Shown: positions 19,721-31,663 of the stretch, piece after piece
How positions within the stretch are numbered: position 1 is the first letter of the stretch
How the letters are laid out: each line of letters begins with the position of its first letter
From: Pyropia haitanensis
Lineage: Eukaryota > Rhodophyta > Bangiophyceae > Bangiales > Bangiaceae
NCBI GenBank assembly: GCA_008729055.1
Contig: SDUX01000009.1
Coordinates: 566,806 to 630,805, forward strand
Direction: 5' to 3'
DNA length: 64,000 bases
Program-made: the position numbers and the translations under genes
The notes under the pieces: model-generated
Told to the model about the DNA's origin: nothing
Seen by the model: only the letters and a program-made list of their open reading frames with translations
Database searches by the model: none

Positions 19721-22298
19721 TCATAGTGACACCACCCCGCCGGCCGCCTCGGCGCCGACCACTGCCCCGGGAAACCTCGACGGGTCGGCGCCCTCTTCGG
19801 CGCCCTGCTCTGCACCAGACGAGCTAGACGAGTCCCCCGCCCCCCCCTTGGAGGCCCCCTTGTCGTCCGACGCGTCAGCCCCATCGTTGGTGGCCGCCAT
19901 CGGGAGCCCGCCGACGAGATCGTCGGTCATGCGCGCGTTGGGGATGAGCCAAAACGTGAGAGGGATGGTCAGGAGCGGCAGCACCATGTGACCAATGATG
20001 ATCAGCCAGGTCAGGTTGGAGAAGTCACACAGGGCGTCGTCGGGCGTCTTGATGCCCCCGACGTCGAGCGCCAGCACTCCCAGCGCCGACGCGACGGACG
20101 AGCCAAAGTTTTGAAAGCCCGCCAGCAGGGCGTAGACGGTCGACTCGACGCCCAATGGGCACAGCTTGGACGTCAAGACGATCGCCGGCATCCAGTCGAG
20201 CATCAGCACCACCTCCTGAATGATCGTGTCACCGAGTAGGTAAAACACCTTGTCCGAGATCCCCGCCCGCCGGTTCCACCGCTCCACAATCGCAATGTCC
20301 ACGATCGCCGCGACGACCTGCAGGAGGGTGGTGGTCCAAAACGCGCGCCGGTACCAGGTGCGTGACAGGATCATCTGGAAGAGGCTGACGCCCACCACCC
20401 CCGCGATGCTCCCCACCATGACGCTCCACGACAGGTAGAACGTGTTGTCAAAGTTGGGCCCGCCGGGGAGGCACTTCTCATCGCCCGTATAGAACACATC
20501 GAGGGCGCCCCTGAGCTGCAGATTCATTGCGCTGGTGAGAAACATATAGCTGCGGGCGGGGGGGGATGGACACGGCAAGGGTGGGGCAAATGAGAGAAGG
20601 ACAAACCAAAACAAAAAGAAAAGCAATGGGGCCAGGCGGAGCTTGTGTCTCGGAGCGGAGGTCAGTGTCTCGATTTTGGCTTCCGCGTGGACCGCATCGG
20701 TGGCGGACCCGTGCCCGCGTACTTTTGCCGGCGCCAACTCCGCCCTGCCGCCCTTTGTCCCAACCGCATTCCGTCCCGCTCGCCGCCCTCCGCTCCTTTC
20801 CACTCTGAACATACACCTGAGCTTTGCCTGCGGGACGGCGGGGAGAAAAGAGCAAACGCGAGGCGGACGACGAAGCAAGCAGGGGCAACGGCGACACATG
20901 CAGCAATGGACAGAACAGAACAAAACCAACAACCGGGAGCATCCCCGCACAGCGACCCACCCCAGCTCGGCGTTGCGCGGGTCAGCGTCACGACTGTGGC
21001 TCCCGCGCCGCCGGTGTGGCCAACGGGCCGGCGCGCGTACCCACGTCTTTCGCCACAGGTGGTCCCTACCACCCGTCCTCCACCGCGACCGCCCCCCTCT
21101 CAATCCCCTCCCCCGCCCCTCTTGAAACGTACCAATCTGAGCGGGCAGCAGCCACAGGGACGCCCCACACAGCACGACGCTGACGGTGATGGAGTAGACG
21201 GCCTGCAAGACCGGGGACCCCCACAGGGACGCGGCGCCGAGGCCGAGCGCGCCCGCCGACATGAGCAGCGCCAGCCCAAAGTACTTGCGGTTGGCCGCCC
21301 ACTTGGCCGCCCCGGCGCCCGGCACGGCCGCGTCCTCGGGCAGCCACCCGAGCGCGATCGGCACGATGATCTGCGCGGCAAATGGGAGGCCGACCCAAAA
21401 GAAGAGCGACGGGTCGAGCTCGGCAAAGATCGCGACGAGGCCCGACGCGCCGAGCGTGCCAAACATGATGAACACCCACACGGCGGTGACGAGGTCCGCG
21501 CCCGTCTCGGGGCGCGCCACCATCATGCGCGCGTAGACGCCCTGGATGAGCAAGTCCACTGTGGAGGGAGGGCCGCGGGGGGGCGGGGGGGAGGAAGGTA
21601 GTCCCGCAGGGCAAAGCACTCGCGCAGAGCAAAAGAGAGGCAACAAGACGCGCGGAGCGGAGAAGCACCGGCGGGGGGGGGGAACGGGCAACTCGATGGT
21701 CAGTTGGCCGCGCCCCACGCCACTGTGCACCCCACAGCGCGTGCCTGAGCACCCCGTACCCCACCCCATCCCTCGCATGGTGGACAGCTCAGACCTCGCT
21801 TCCGCGTGCGCCAACGTGCACCCCTCCCTCCCGCCCCGCGTGCCCCGCCGGTCCCAACGCACCCGTGGCCGACTCGAGCGAGACGAGGAAGAGCAGCACC
21901 GCGGCAAACACCCCCCCCCCCACCTTGCGAATGGGCACCGCCGCCAGCACCACCGACGAGGCGGTGCCGAGCGCGGCACTGCCGAGGATGTAGTAGCGCT
22001 TGTGGAGGCCCGCCACCGGCAGCAGGTCGGACACCATCCCGATGAGCGCCTTGAGCGACCACGGCAGCCGCGCGACGGTGAGGAAAGCCTGGTACCGCGC
22101 CGCGTCGGTGACGCCTGCCTTTTCACGCAGGTACGGCAGGTACGACGAGTTGCCCAGCGTGTACAGGACGCCCTTGACGCCCACAAACGCGGACAGGAGG
22201 GTGACGACAAAGCGCCAGCCAAAGTTGACGTTGAGGCGCACGAAAAAGTTGTACGTGCGCGCAACGACGTTGACGTCGCGCAGCGTCGGCCGCGCCAT
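19721..22298 (-). CDS. BT1 family folate/biopterin-type transporter, three exons
   Basis: About 563 aa. Exon 1 is 22298-21863 (ATG at 22298; LPWSLKALIGMVSDLLPVAG and HKRYYILGSAALG). Exon 2 starts at 21558 after CTCCACAG and runs to about 21130 (VDLLIQGVYARMMVARP, WVFIMFGTLGASGLVAIF). Exon 3 is about 20549-19721 (YMFLTSAMNLQL, FYLSWSVMVGSIAGVVGVSL, then LGVESTVYALLAGFQNFGSS, the most diagnostic BT1 signature). Exon 1 to 2 joins in frame through a GTGCGT donor. For exon 2, the good GTACGT donor (after 21133) gives the wrong phase with the CAG at 20550, while a weaker GTTTCA four bases on gives the right phase. About 12 hydrophobic helices fit the MFS fold. The tail is Ser/Asp-rich and cytosolic. 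The sequence resembles the protist BT1/FT branch more than the plant plastid FBT1 branch (impression only). Confidence 0.85.
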
Positions 22299-23797
22299 GG
22301 TGACGCCCGGGGGGGGGGGGGGGGGCGAAAGAGTGCACCCACACACACCGCCAGCCGTCCTTTCCGAGGCGGGCGCTTACCGCGGGTCGACGCGGGTGTA
22401 GCCGCGGCGGTGGTGGCCGCACACGGCGGGCACCGCCAGGCCGTCCGGGACGTCACGGGCGGGGTCAACACGGCGTGACGGCGGCGGCGGCTGCACCGCG
22501 CCCGCCCGTGAGCACGCTACGGGTGCGACGCGCGCGCGCCAAGACGCCGCCGCGGCGGCATTTCCCCTCCCCCCCCCCCACACCCCCACGCGCGCGCGGT
22601 TTCCCCTCTCGCCCTCCCCCCCACCGCAGGCCGCCTACGATGAGGTGGTGCGGACGCTCCGCTGGACGGGGCTCCACCCTCGCGCGGTCGTGATAGCCGC
22701 CAGTGGGCGCGCGCGAGGCGCGCGGGACGCGACCGCGACACGGGTGGCGGTGGGGGGCGGCCGGCGGCGCCCGCGCGGGGCGCGCCCTCACGCTGCTGTT
22801 GCCGCAGCGGCAGCGGGGGGGGGGGTGGGGGGGCGGCGGGGGCGGCGGGTCGCCTCGGCCCCGGCCTCGGCCGTCCCCCGTTGCGCGAGCGGCCAAGAAA
22901 GAAAAAAAAAGAGCAAACAGGCCAGCGGGCGGTTCATGCGGCCGCCAGGGGTGCGCTGGGGAAGCGGCGGCCGACCCACGGCGGCTGGCGCAGATGAGCT
23001 GTGGTGCGGCCAGCGCGGGCGCGCGCGTCTACAAACCGTGCACGCCCGCGGGTGCCGTTGGCGGCCGTCGGCGCTGGCACTGCCGACACCCCAAACGCCC
23101 CATCCGTAGACGCGTATCCATACCCGCCACGCTACCCCCACTCCGTCGCCCGCCGCCGCGCGCCGCCCGCAGCAGCCGCCGCGCTTGTGCCGTCGCGGGC
23201 GGCCGCCGCCGGGCGGGACCCGCGGTGCACCCGGCGTGCCGGCCAGGCGCCCCGATGGGCAGACGTCCCCGCCCCCATGGCCGCCGCGCGTACCGCGACC
23301 GCCGACGGACCGCCGCGGCCGCGCCGCGAGCGGCCGCCGCCGACACACCCCCCCACCCCCGGGTGGGCGTGCCGCCGCCGCCGCGCCGCCGCCCGTCGCG
23401 GCGCCGCGCCCGACGCGGCGCCGGCGCGGGGGCGGGGGGGGGGAGGGGTGGTCGTAGGCGGCCCGTCTGGCGGGCACGTACGCGCCGCCGTCAACGGCGG
23501 CCACTCGGAGCGCAGCGGGGATCGTCTGGCCAGCCGCGGCGGCGGCGTATATAGAAAGACACGTCCCGTTTTGGATCAGGTATACACCCCCCACACGGGC
23601 TGAAATCGCAGATGGTGTATACCGCTCTCAGATGGTCTCAGAGGCGGTCGTGCCAGAGGTGTATACCTGCTCCACGGCCTGGAAGTGACCCACCGTGAGC
23701 CACACATTTTCGAATTGGGCATGACCCGTGGGCCGGGGAGGCGTGACGCAGGCGGCCCCGACGGCCGTCGCGGCCTCTGCCCCGGCAATCCGTCTGA
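22299..23797. other. GC-rich intergenic, no resolved gene
   Basis: A GTAAGC follows a minus-strand ORF at about 22380, so an upstream exon of the transporter transcript is possible, but no acceptor fits before 22298. From 22620 to 23520 all frames are open and low-complexity. The end of the stretch holds a GTATAC array, listed separately. Confidence 0.4.
23580..23666. repeat. Array of three GTATAC palindromes, left member of an inverted pair
   Basis: GTATAC occurs at 23580, 23617 and 23661, each in a gGTGTATACc-like context. Just outside is gaaagacacgtccc. The reverse complement of 29528-29640 shows the same order: gaaagacacggtcc, then GTATAC at similar spacing. The two arrays therefore face each other across 6 kb. 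Confidence 0.55.
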
Positions 23798-24354
23798 GGG
23801 CACGTCCACCAATGTCGATATTCGCCGATATTCGTGCCACGTAGGAAAAACGTGGCGCGTCGGGCCAAACGTGGCACTGATGCGGTCGTTCATCAATGTC
23901 AACGAGCTATTCCGGCCTAAAACGAACCCCCCTCAGCGAATAGACTTGATATAAGTGACGACATAACTTCCTCTCCGTACCCTGACGTCTGTTAGCTCCA
24001 GAGCTATCGCCGGGCCAAAACAGGGTGTTTTGGCCGAGCGATAGCCCTGGAGCCAACAGACCTTACCAATTGCCAGGGCGATGATTGGCTGAGAGCGTGC
24101 CACGTGTGGGCATCATTTCGACAGTGTGATAGTGGAGAGTTGTCAACACCAACGGCCTGGAACGAAGACGACGAACGGACCCGTGGTTTGGAAGGTAGCC
24201 TGTTGGTAGCCCCCGTCTCCACCGTAAGTCCACTTCACGTGCTTCGCCTGATAGCTCGCCGATAGCCCGACCACCCAGACGCTGCCACGTATGTACACGT
24301 GGCGTCTTAAAACCACTCATTTAAGACTGATAGCCGACATTGGTGGACGTGCCC
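23798..24354. mobile_element. TIR element with perfect TGA target duplication
   Basis: The left end GGGCACGTCCACCAATGTCG is matched exactly by the reverse complement of the right end (24335-24354). TGA flanks both sides (23795-23797 and 24355-24357). The terminal word is close to that of the 3138 and 47113 elements (GGGCAC..CCACCAA.GTCG), so this is a sister family. The centre contains a strong hairpin. No transposase; 557 bp. Confidence 0.8.
23987..24061. repeat. Central hairpin of the 23798 TIR element
   Basis: The arms (gtctgttagctccag... and the matching reverse complement ending ccaacagac) are about 35 nt with three or four mismatches. They contain a CTATCGC word and close on a short loop around gggt. 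The transcript or single strand would fold into a 75-nt stem-loop. Confidence 0.75.
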
Positions 24355-24479
24355 TGACAACTGGACAGCTGGGGGCGGGTGCACACAGGTCGGGATCCCG
24401 GAGGGCGGGTGCACTCGGATTGTCCTCGGGCGGGCAATTAATTGTGGGCCGTCGGCATCCGCCGCCTCCGATGCTGGTG

Positions 24480-24758
24480 CGGCGTGCGACGTACCGCCAC
24501 GGCCGCCGCCGCCGCCGCCGCCGCCCCCGCGGCCGCCCGCCGGCGTCGCCGCCGACCCCGCCGCCCGCCGCCCCCGCCGCGGCCGTCGCCGCCCCCGCCG
24601 CCGCCCGAGACCGCCGCCGCCGCGGCCGCCACGGCTGCTGCGGCGGGCGGCCACGGCCTCCGCCGCCGCCGTCGCCGCCGCCCCCGCCGCGGCCGTCGCT
24701 GCCGCCGCCGCCGCCGCCACCGCCGCCGCCGCCTCCGCGGCCGCCCGCCCCCCGCCGC

Positions 24759-24792
<34 letters not shown>

Positions 24793-25930
24793 TGCCGCGG
24801 CGGGCGGCCGCGGCCGCCCGCCGCCACCGCCGCCGCCGCCCCCGCCGCGGCCGTCGCCGCCCCCGCCGCCGCCCGCGACCGCCGCCGCCGCGGCCGCCGC
24901 GGCTGCCGCGGCGGGCGGCCGCGGCCGCCCGCCACCGCCGCCGCCGTGGCCGCCGCCGCTGCCGCTGCCGCCGCCGCCGCCCGCCGCCACGGCCGCCGCC
25001 ACCGCCGCCGCCGCCCCCGCGGCCGCCCGCCGCCGCCGCCGCCACCTCTGCCCCCCCGCTGCGGGCTGCTGCCGCCCGGGCTGCCGCCGCCGCCGCCGCC
25101 GTTGCTGCCGGCCGCCTGCCTGGTCGGCCGCGGGCCGCCTGCCGCCCAGGCTGCCGCCCCGGCCGCCGCCGCCGCGGCCGCCGCCGCCGCATCCGCCGGT
25201 TGGCTGCCGTCGCGGCTGACGCTGCCGCCACCGCCGCTGCCGCCGGTCGCCGCCCTGGCTGGGGGCGGCCGCCCCCGCCGGCCGGCTGCCGGTCCGTCCC
25301 CCGGCCGCCGCCGCAGCCGCCAGCTACCGCCGCCGGCATGCTGCCGTCGCTGGCGGGGTGCCGCCGCCGGCGGCCTGCCTGGCCGGCCGCCGGCCGCCTG
25401 CTGCCCGGGCTGCCGCCCCGGCCGCCGCCCCCGCCGCCGCCGCCCCCACCGGGTTGCTGCCGCCCGGTTGCCGCTGCCGCCGCCGCCTTTGCTGCCGGCA
25501 GCCGCCAGCAGGCTGCCGCCGCCAGCAGGCTGCCGCCGCGTGCCTTTTGCCGCCAATCGCGGGCTACCATTGTCGGCCAGCTGCCCGGCCGGCCGCTCGC
25601 CGGCTGCCGCCCCGGCCGCCGTCACCATCGCCGCCGCCCCTGCCAGTTGGCTAAATCTCCGGCTGCCGCTGCCGCCTTCGCTGTCGCTGCCGGCCGCCGC
25701 CGATCCGCCCGCCACGGCAGCGCCGGCCGCCGCCGTCGCCCTTCGCCACCGCTGCCCCCGCTGTCTCTGCCGCCACCGCTCGCCATCGCCGCAGCCGCGG
25801 CCCCCGCCGCCGCAGTGGCGGCTGGCGCCGTCGCCCCCGCCCTCGCCGCGGCGGCAATGGCTGTCGCCGCCGCCCCCTGCCGCCGCTGCCTCCGTGGCGG
25901 CAGCGGCCGCCGCCGTGCGGGGGGAGGGGT
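24480..25930. repeat. 1.45-kb degenerate GCC-triplet tract
   Basis: Almost every triplet is GCC, CCG, CGC or a one-base variant. It encodes poly-Arg, poly-Ala or poly-Pro depending on frame. ORFs of 400-600 aa on both strands are artefacts of the absence of stops. Larger internal repeats are visible (ccgccgcggccgcc blocks, gctgcc and ggctgcc runs after 25050), with period drift from GCC to GCT-GCC toward the right end. Confidence 0.8.
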
Positions 25931-26879
25931 GACCGGCCACGCTGCTTGCACGCAGAGGTATTTGAGAAAACTTATATACCGCGAATATTCGATGTGGACA
26001 CAAAAGTACACGCACCTCAGACTTAACAAACATCACTCAGCCTGTTTGGCGAATCAAGTGTCTCGTACGTCTGTTCTGATAGGCTGTCACGCGATTTGAA
26101 CTGCGAATCTGGAACAATCAATACTAAACTTACTCTTGCTGGACATGAGAGTACCACTTTTGGAAGAACACCCATCCTGGTCAACGACTTGCACCTGGCA
26201 ACTCCCAACTGCTGAAGCGCCGGCGCCCGACGCCCCCGTCCACCCCGCCTGGTCGCCCGCTTCTCCACTTCCTGGCCACCCAGCAGGCCAGGTGGATACA
26301 TAAGCCTTATTCACTTGCTCTATCCAGTCTTGAGTGCGAGTCTGCCGATATCTGCGAGAGCACAGCCCCGAACGACCACATGGAGGGGCGCCATGTCTTC
26401 ACCATTCCCCCTGGGTTCCGTAGCTCAGCGGCGTCTGCGATGGTGAAACACTGTTCGCTATGGCTCTTTGGACATCCTGACTTTTGTAATCCTGCAGAAC
26501 GCAATCGTTTGTTCAGACAGTGCAAGAAAGTGCCTCCCGTCTGTTTCTTTGTCATCCGCTGTACAGTATGGGCCTGAATATAGAGAGCATGAGAGCCATA
26601 CCGCGGGAAGAGGTAGTCATATCTGGGTAAAATGATCACGCTGAATCTATTGGTGCACACATCTGGCGTCGTGCACCCGTACGGCCGACAGGAATGTCGA
26701 GAGGCTGGGTGGCAGAAGCGCTATAGGCGCCCGCTCCGAGCGCTTTTGAGCGTAATGGGTCTACCTTGATTAATGAACGCTAAGACCAGAGGTACCTGTT
26801 GGCCACTGAGCCGTAAACATGCAAAGAAAGCACTCTGCAGTTCACTCATTGGTGACTGACTCACTGCTGATACGGTGGT
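25931..26879. other. AT-richer intergenic, no gene seen
   Basis: Base composition becomes normal. Short ORFs on both strands have no motifs. A TATA-like cttatataccg lies near 25970. Confidence 0.5.
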
Positions 26880-27530
26880 ATGCATTGCGGCGCAGCTGGT
26901 TGCGCCCACAGCGCAGTTGAGAGTGCAAAAAGCTATGGAGGTAGCTGAGTACACTGTCTAGATCTGATAGATGTAGTTTTTGAAGGATGAGAGCGCTGTG
27001 GGGCGTTGGAAGGCCTATCACGCCTACCTGTCCAGAATGGACATTTTGGGGGCCCATATCACCCACTTCTCGACGTTTGCGACACTTTCTGAGCACATAC
27101 TCGTGCTCAGCGTCATCGAATTAGTCTGATGGGAACAGCTTGAGAAATTTTTGCTTCACTTTCTGAAACGCGTTGTAGCGGCGTGTGACGCATTGCACCG
27201 AGGTGTGTGTGGGGCAGCGTCACGACGTGCAACACGAGCCAAGGACTAGTTCACCAACTTTTCTGAAGAATGCTCAATCGACTAAACCGACGTCGCTGAG
27301 TACGGTTATGTGCTCAAAATGTTTCGCAAACGTCGGGAAGTGGGTCATACAGACCCCCAAAGTGACCATTCTGGACAGGTAGCCTCGACAGGCTGTCTAA
27401 CGCCCCACAGTGGTCTCGCGCACTAGAAGCTACAGTTCTCAGATCCCAACAGTACAGCAGACCTCCTCCACTACATTTGTGGTTCTCATCGGCGCTATGG
27501 GCGCGTCCAGCTGCGCGACATTCCCCAAAG
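26880..27530. repeat. Large imperfect foldback centred near 27200
   Basis: The left arm (about 26880-27115) read backwards matches the right arm (about 27292-27530). Shared blocks include gtcgcaaacgtcg.gaagtggg, cattctggacaggta, aacgccccacag, and gcgct.tgggcgc..ccagctgcg. Identity is roughly 70-80% by eye, with a spacer of about 175 bp. It looks like an old palindromic element or an inverted duplication. No ORF crosses it in a convincing way. Confidence 0.65.
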
Positions 27531-28499
27531 CGCCACCCTTTGCACAGGTTCAACAATGTCCGGACCCCGGCAAGCCGTCCAACCACTTTGAGCAATTGTA
27601 CGCCACCAGGTACTCATACCCTCAGTGTCTGTGCAAGAAAAGAGGACGGTGAACCACCAAAAAGCTCTGGGAGGCGGGGCGTTTATAGCATGAAGCGCTT
27701 CCCTCCATAAATTTCTGGCTTTTTCTGTCCCCCATGATGGTGCAGAGCAATAAAAAAATACATCAACAGTCGCAGCGTCATCAGTTTACTCGGAAATGAA
27801 GGATCCCTCCAGCTCCGCGGGTCCTATGTACTCCACAGGCACGTACATACCGAGCAACAGGTCACACCATAACGGACCGGCGGCGCTTGTCAGCGCTATT
27901 TACTGAAAAAAATATATAATGGCTGATGGAGCGTGGACCATTGGGGACGCCAAAAAGGCACAACTGACGGCGTTTCACCGTCACGAGCGCGCCCGAGCGG
28001 CGGAACCAGTGGTGTGAGGGTGATGCACTTCGGCCCTCCATGAAACCGTTGTGGTCGCGGCCGTGACAGACGTGTGTGCAGGCGCGCTCTCAACACTGAT
28101 AGGAGTCGGAGACAAGGCATACATATCCACCAAGTCTGCTCGGAGAGCGTAAAACGGCGAAGCGGGCGACCGAGGCGGGGTGGAGGGGGGCGTCAGACGC
28201 CGGCGCTTCAGTCTTCGGCGTTGGCAGTCGCAAGTCGCTGACCAGGATGGGTTCAGAGTCAAATATTGTAATCCCATCTCCGGAAACAATTGATTCAGTA
28301 CTACAATCTTCATCTCGCCCAGTTCAGATTGTGCAACAGCCTATCAGGTTGGACGAATTGGACATCTGATTCGCCAGATAGGCCAGGAGATGTGAGTCAA
28401 GTCGGATTTGTATGTACTGTTGACCTCCATGGAATAATCGCTTGGATTGTAATTTTAATCAAATATCTCTGCCTGCCATGTGAGGAGCTGGTCGCCACA
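27531..28499. other. Intergenic, no gene seen
   Basis: Contains caataaaaaaatac near 27750, which could serve as a poly(A) signal, and tttactgaaaaaaatatataatgg near 27900. No coding sequence is supported. Confidence 0.5.
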
Positions 28500-29330
28500 G
28501 TCGTCTTGCTGCCCGGCCGCCTCAACCAGCGTCAGGGGAGGCGGCTCGCCGCGGCGCGGGCGCCAGCCTGCCGCGGTCGCGTCAGGGGGGAGACCGCAGT
28601 GCGCGGCGGCGGCGTCAGCCCCCCCCACCGGCCGGGGCAGTGGCGGTGGAGTGTGGGAGTGGCGGCAGACGGCGCTGCCACGACGGTCGCGCGGGGGGGG
28701 AGCGGCGGCAGCCGCCGCCGCCGCAACCGCGATGCAAGCGGTGGTGCGCAGCAGCGGCGGTGGCCGCTGCCGCCGTGGCAGCGGCTGCAGGGGCAGCATT
28801 GGCAAGCGGCTGCCGCCGCCGCCGCCGCCTCCGCCGCTGCCGCCGTCGCCAGACCCGTGGCGGTGGGCGGCGGCGGTGATTGCCCCAGCGGCCGCAGCCG
28901 CAGCCGCGGGGGCAGCGGTGACGGGTTGCGGCGGTCGCGGCCGCGTAGGAGACACAGGCGGCGGAGGACGGCAGCGGCCGCCACCGGAGCCACCGCGACG
29001 GCTGCGGCGGCCGAGGCGGCGGCGGCCACTGCCACCACGGGAGCAGCGGCGTAAAGTGCGGCTAGGGTAGCGGCTGCTGCCGAGCGCCGCAGCCGGTGGG
29101 GCTACCAATGCTGCGCGGGGCGGCCGGAGCAGCCTGCGGCTGCCGGGGAGGCAGGGGTGGCGGGGGCGGCCGGGGTAGCTGGGGCGGCCGGGGTGGCGGG
29201 GGCGGCCGGGGTGGCGGGGGCAACCGTGCCGACCGGGGCGGCCGCGGGGACCGCAGCCGCCCCGCCGGTGCCGCCCCGCCCGCCGGTGACGCGCCATAGG
29301 GAGACGATGCGTGGCGACCACGACGAGCGG
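28500..29330. repeat. Degenerate GCC/GGC-triplet tract with an 18-bp minisatellite
   Basis: The composition is like 24480-25930. From about 29150 to 29225 an 18-bp unit (ggggtggcgggggcggcc) is repeated four times with few changes. Overlapping ORFs in four frames are compositional. Confidence 0.7.
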
Positions 29331-29527
29331 GCCACCAGATCGCGCGCGTAGACGCGTAGACGTACAAACTGGCGGGAACACACGGTTACCCGACGAGCGA
29401 GACAGCAAAAAATTTCCAGCCGGGCAATTGCCAGCCAGGCGCGCCGGCCAACGAGGCGTGCCTCACGGTGGTGGGGGGGTGCCCGAGGTGATTTCGGAGG
29501 GGTGCCCCAGAGAGGCCGTGAGAGCCT

Positions 29528-29607
29528 GTATACTAAACCGGCGATTTGAGAGCCTGGACGCAGGTATACACTAAGCCCCCCTCAGGCACCCGTGAGAGGG
29601 TGTATAC
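29528..29607. repeat. Array of three GTATAC palindromes, right member of the inverted pair
   Basis: GTATAC occurs at 29528, 29564 and 29602 (spacings 36 and 38). It is followed by gaccgtgtctttcgc, the inverted counterpart of gaaagacacgtccc beside the left array at 23553. Confidence 0.55.
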
Positions 29608-29639
29608 TGGACCGTGTCTTTCGCTCATCGGCGGAGCGC

Positions 29640-29715
29640 CGCCACGCGGCCCGCAGGAGGGGCGCGCGCATCGGGGGGGGGGGGGCGCCACGACGCCCAC
29701 GCTGGACCACAGATC

Positions 29716-29769
<54 letters not shown>

Positions 29770-30660
29770 GACGCGCGCCGCGGCGGGGGGGGGGAGGTGG
29801 CGGCCGCGGCGGCGGCCGCGTCGGCAACGGCCGCGCCGGCCATGGCGGCGGCAGCGCCGTCCACGGCGGCGGCGGCGACGACAGCGGCGGCGGCGGCGGT
29901 GGTGCCGCCCGCCGCCGCCGCCGGCCGCCGCCGCCGCGGCCGCCCCCCGCCGCCGCCGACGCGCCCCCCCCCGCCCGCGGCGGCGCCTGCGCCCCCGCGC
30001 CGCCGCCGCCGCCGCCGCGCGCCGCCGCGGCGGGCCGCCAGCGTCCGCGCGCGCGCACGCCACGCGGCGGCGGCGGCCGCCGCGGCCCGCCGCCGCGGCC
30101 GTCCCGCGGCCGTCGCCGCCGCCGGCAACGGCCGCGGCTCGCCGGCCGGCCCGCCGCGTGCCGCGTCCGACGGCCGCCCCGCGGCGGGCAGCAGGCGCCT
30201 TCCCCCCGCCCCTGCGTCTCTCCGGCCCCGCACGGTCCGCTCCGTCCGCGCGGCTTCCCCCTCGGCCGCCGCTCGTTTGCTCACCCCCCCTCCCCCCTCC
30301 GCGAGTCCCCGCGCCGCTTGCTCTGGCCGGCATTCCCCACGCGCGTGCCGCACCCCCCCCCCAACCCCCCTCCCCCGCTCTCGGCGGCAGCGGTGGCAGC
30401 GGCAGCAGACTGTGGCAGACGGTCCGCGGCGGCCGCGGCGGCCGCCGCCGTATCGGTGTGCGCGTCGTCCCTGGGCAGGCGGCTCGACGGAGCCGCCGCC
30501 GGTTTGCCTGCCTGCCTTTTCCGTGTGGATGGCCGACGCGGTCGCGCCACGCCGTCCGCGGCGTGTGCGACCGCGTGCGGCGGCGGCCGCCGCCGCCGCC
30601 GCCACCCCCGCCGCTGCCGCCGCCGCGCTCGCTACCGCCGCCCCCGACGTGACGTTGGTG
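29640..30660. repeat. Third GCC/GGC-triplet tract
   Basis: Open in most frames on both strands, with Ala/Arg/Pro/Gly-rich translations only. It includes a pure (GGC)n run at 29717-29765. I see no protein family. Confidence 0.65.
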
Positions 30661-31663
30661 CCCCCAGGGGGGTGAAGGTCCTCGACGCGGCATCACCGCG
30701 GCCGACCGCCTGGCGGGCACGTCCACGGTCGACGGAGGGGGGCGGCGGTCCCCTGGCGGATCCTCCCTTGGCCTACGCGACGCCACCCAGTGGCAACAGG
30801 GAGGGGGCGGGGTGGGGGGGGGGAGCTGCTACTACGGATGGTGGCGGTGGCGCTCCGCACGGTGCGGGCGGACCGCCTGTGTGCGGTACGGCGCGGCGGG
30901 CGGCAGCTGCGATGGACTTGGACAGGGGGGGTGCGGGGGCGGGGGGTGGCGCCGGCGGCGGCCAGCACCGCGGCGTCGGCGGTGGCCCACCGGGTCCCCG
31001 CCGGCGCACCCGCTGCGCCTGCTTCCGTCCATGGAGCGGCCGCCTGAGCGGGTCTGAACAGCAACGGTGGAGGGGCGACCGCGGAGCTGCGGCCACCGCG
31101 GGGCGGGCAGCTTGGCAGGGGGCGCTCCCCTGCCGTGGCCGCCGGCAGGGGGGGCGGTCGCCGCCCGGCCGCGGCGGGCGGGCCGCCGGGGGACTGGCGG
31201 CGGCTGTCGCCGCCGTCGAGAGCAACGGTGGAGGGTTTTGCAGCCCGTGCGCGCGGTACGGAGAGAGAGCCGCTTGGCAGAGAGGTACCCTCGTGGGGCT
31301 GGTACGCGGGAACCGGGGGCGGTCGACCAGGTCAAGGCGCTGGTCGACTAGGCGACTGGGGCGGGAGCGACGGGCAGGTGGGGTCGGATTGAAGCTGTCA
31401 TGGGACGCACAGTACACCTCTGGAAGGTAGCTAGCTATCCATGCTCTATGTACTGTACCGTATCGTTCGTTGCCCCGCCCTGCGCCGTGTCGGCTATCGC
31501 TACAGTCAACGCCAGGGCGCTCGCTATAAACTGTGTCGCGTCTTGCAGGTACCGGCGGCATTCCGTGCGGGGTGGGGGAGGCGGGCGGCGCCGCGCGGCC
31601 CAGACCCCCCCCCCGCATGCACCAAAGCAGTGGCGTCGGCGGCGGCGGCAGCCGCACCACCGC
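30661..31663. other. GC-rich intergenic, no gene seen
   Basis: Follows the triplet tract. ORFs lack motifs. Segment 31390-31530 has normal composition. Confidence 0.45.

Noticed and set aside
23987..24061. Rho-independent-type terminator or riboswitch from the strong hairpin
   Set aside because: The genome is eukaryotic and the hairpin sits in the centre of a TIR element with a target duplication.
24291..26099. ORFs of 400-600 aa on both strands through the GCC tract
   Set aside because: They overlap in most frames, translate to poly-Arg/Ala/Pro, and exist only because stop codons are rare in GCC triplets.
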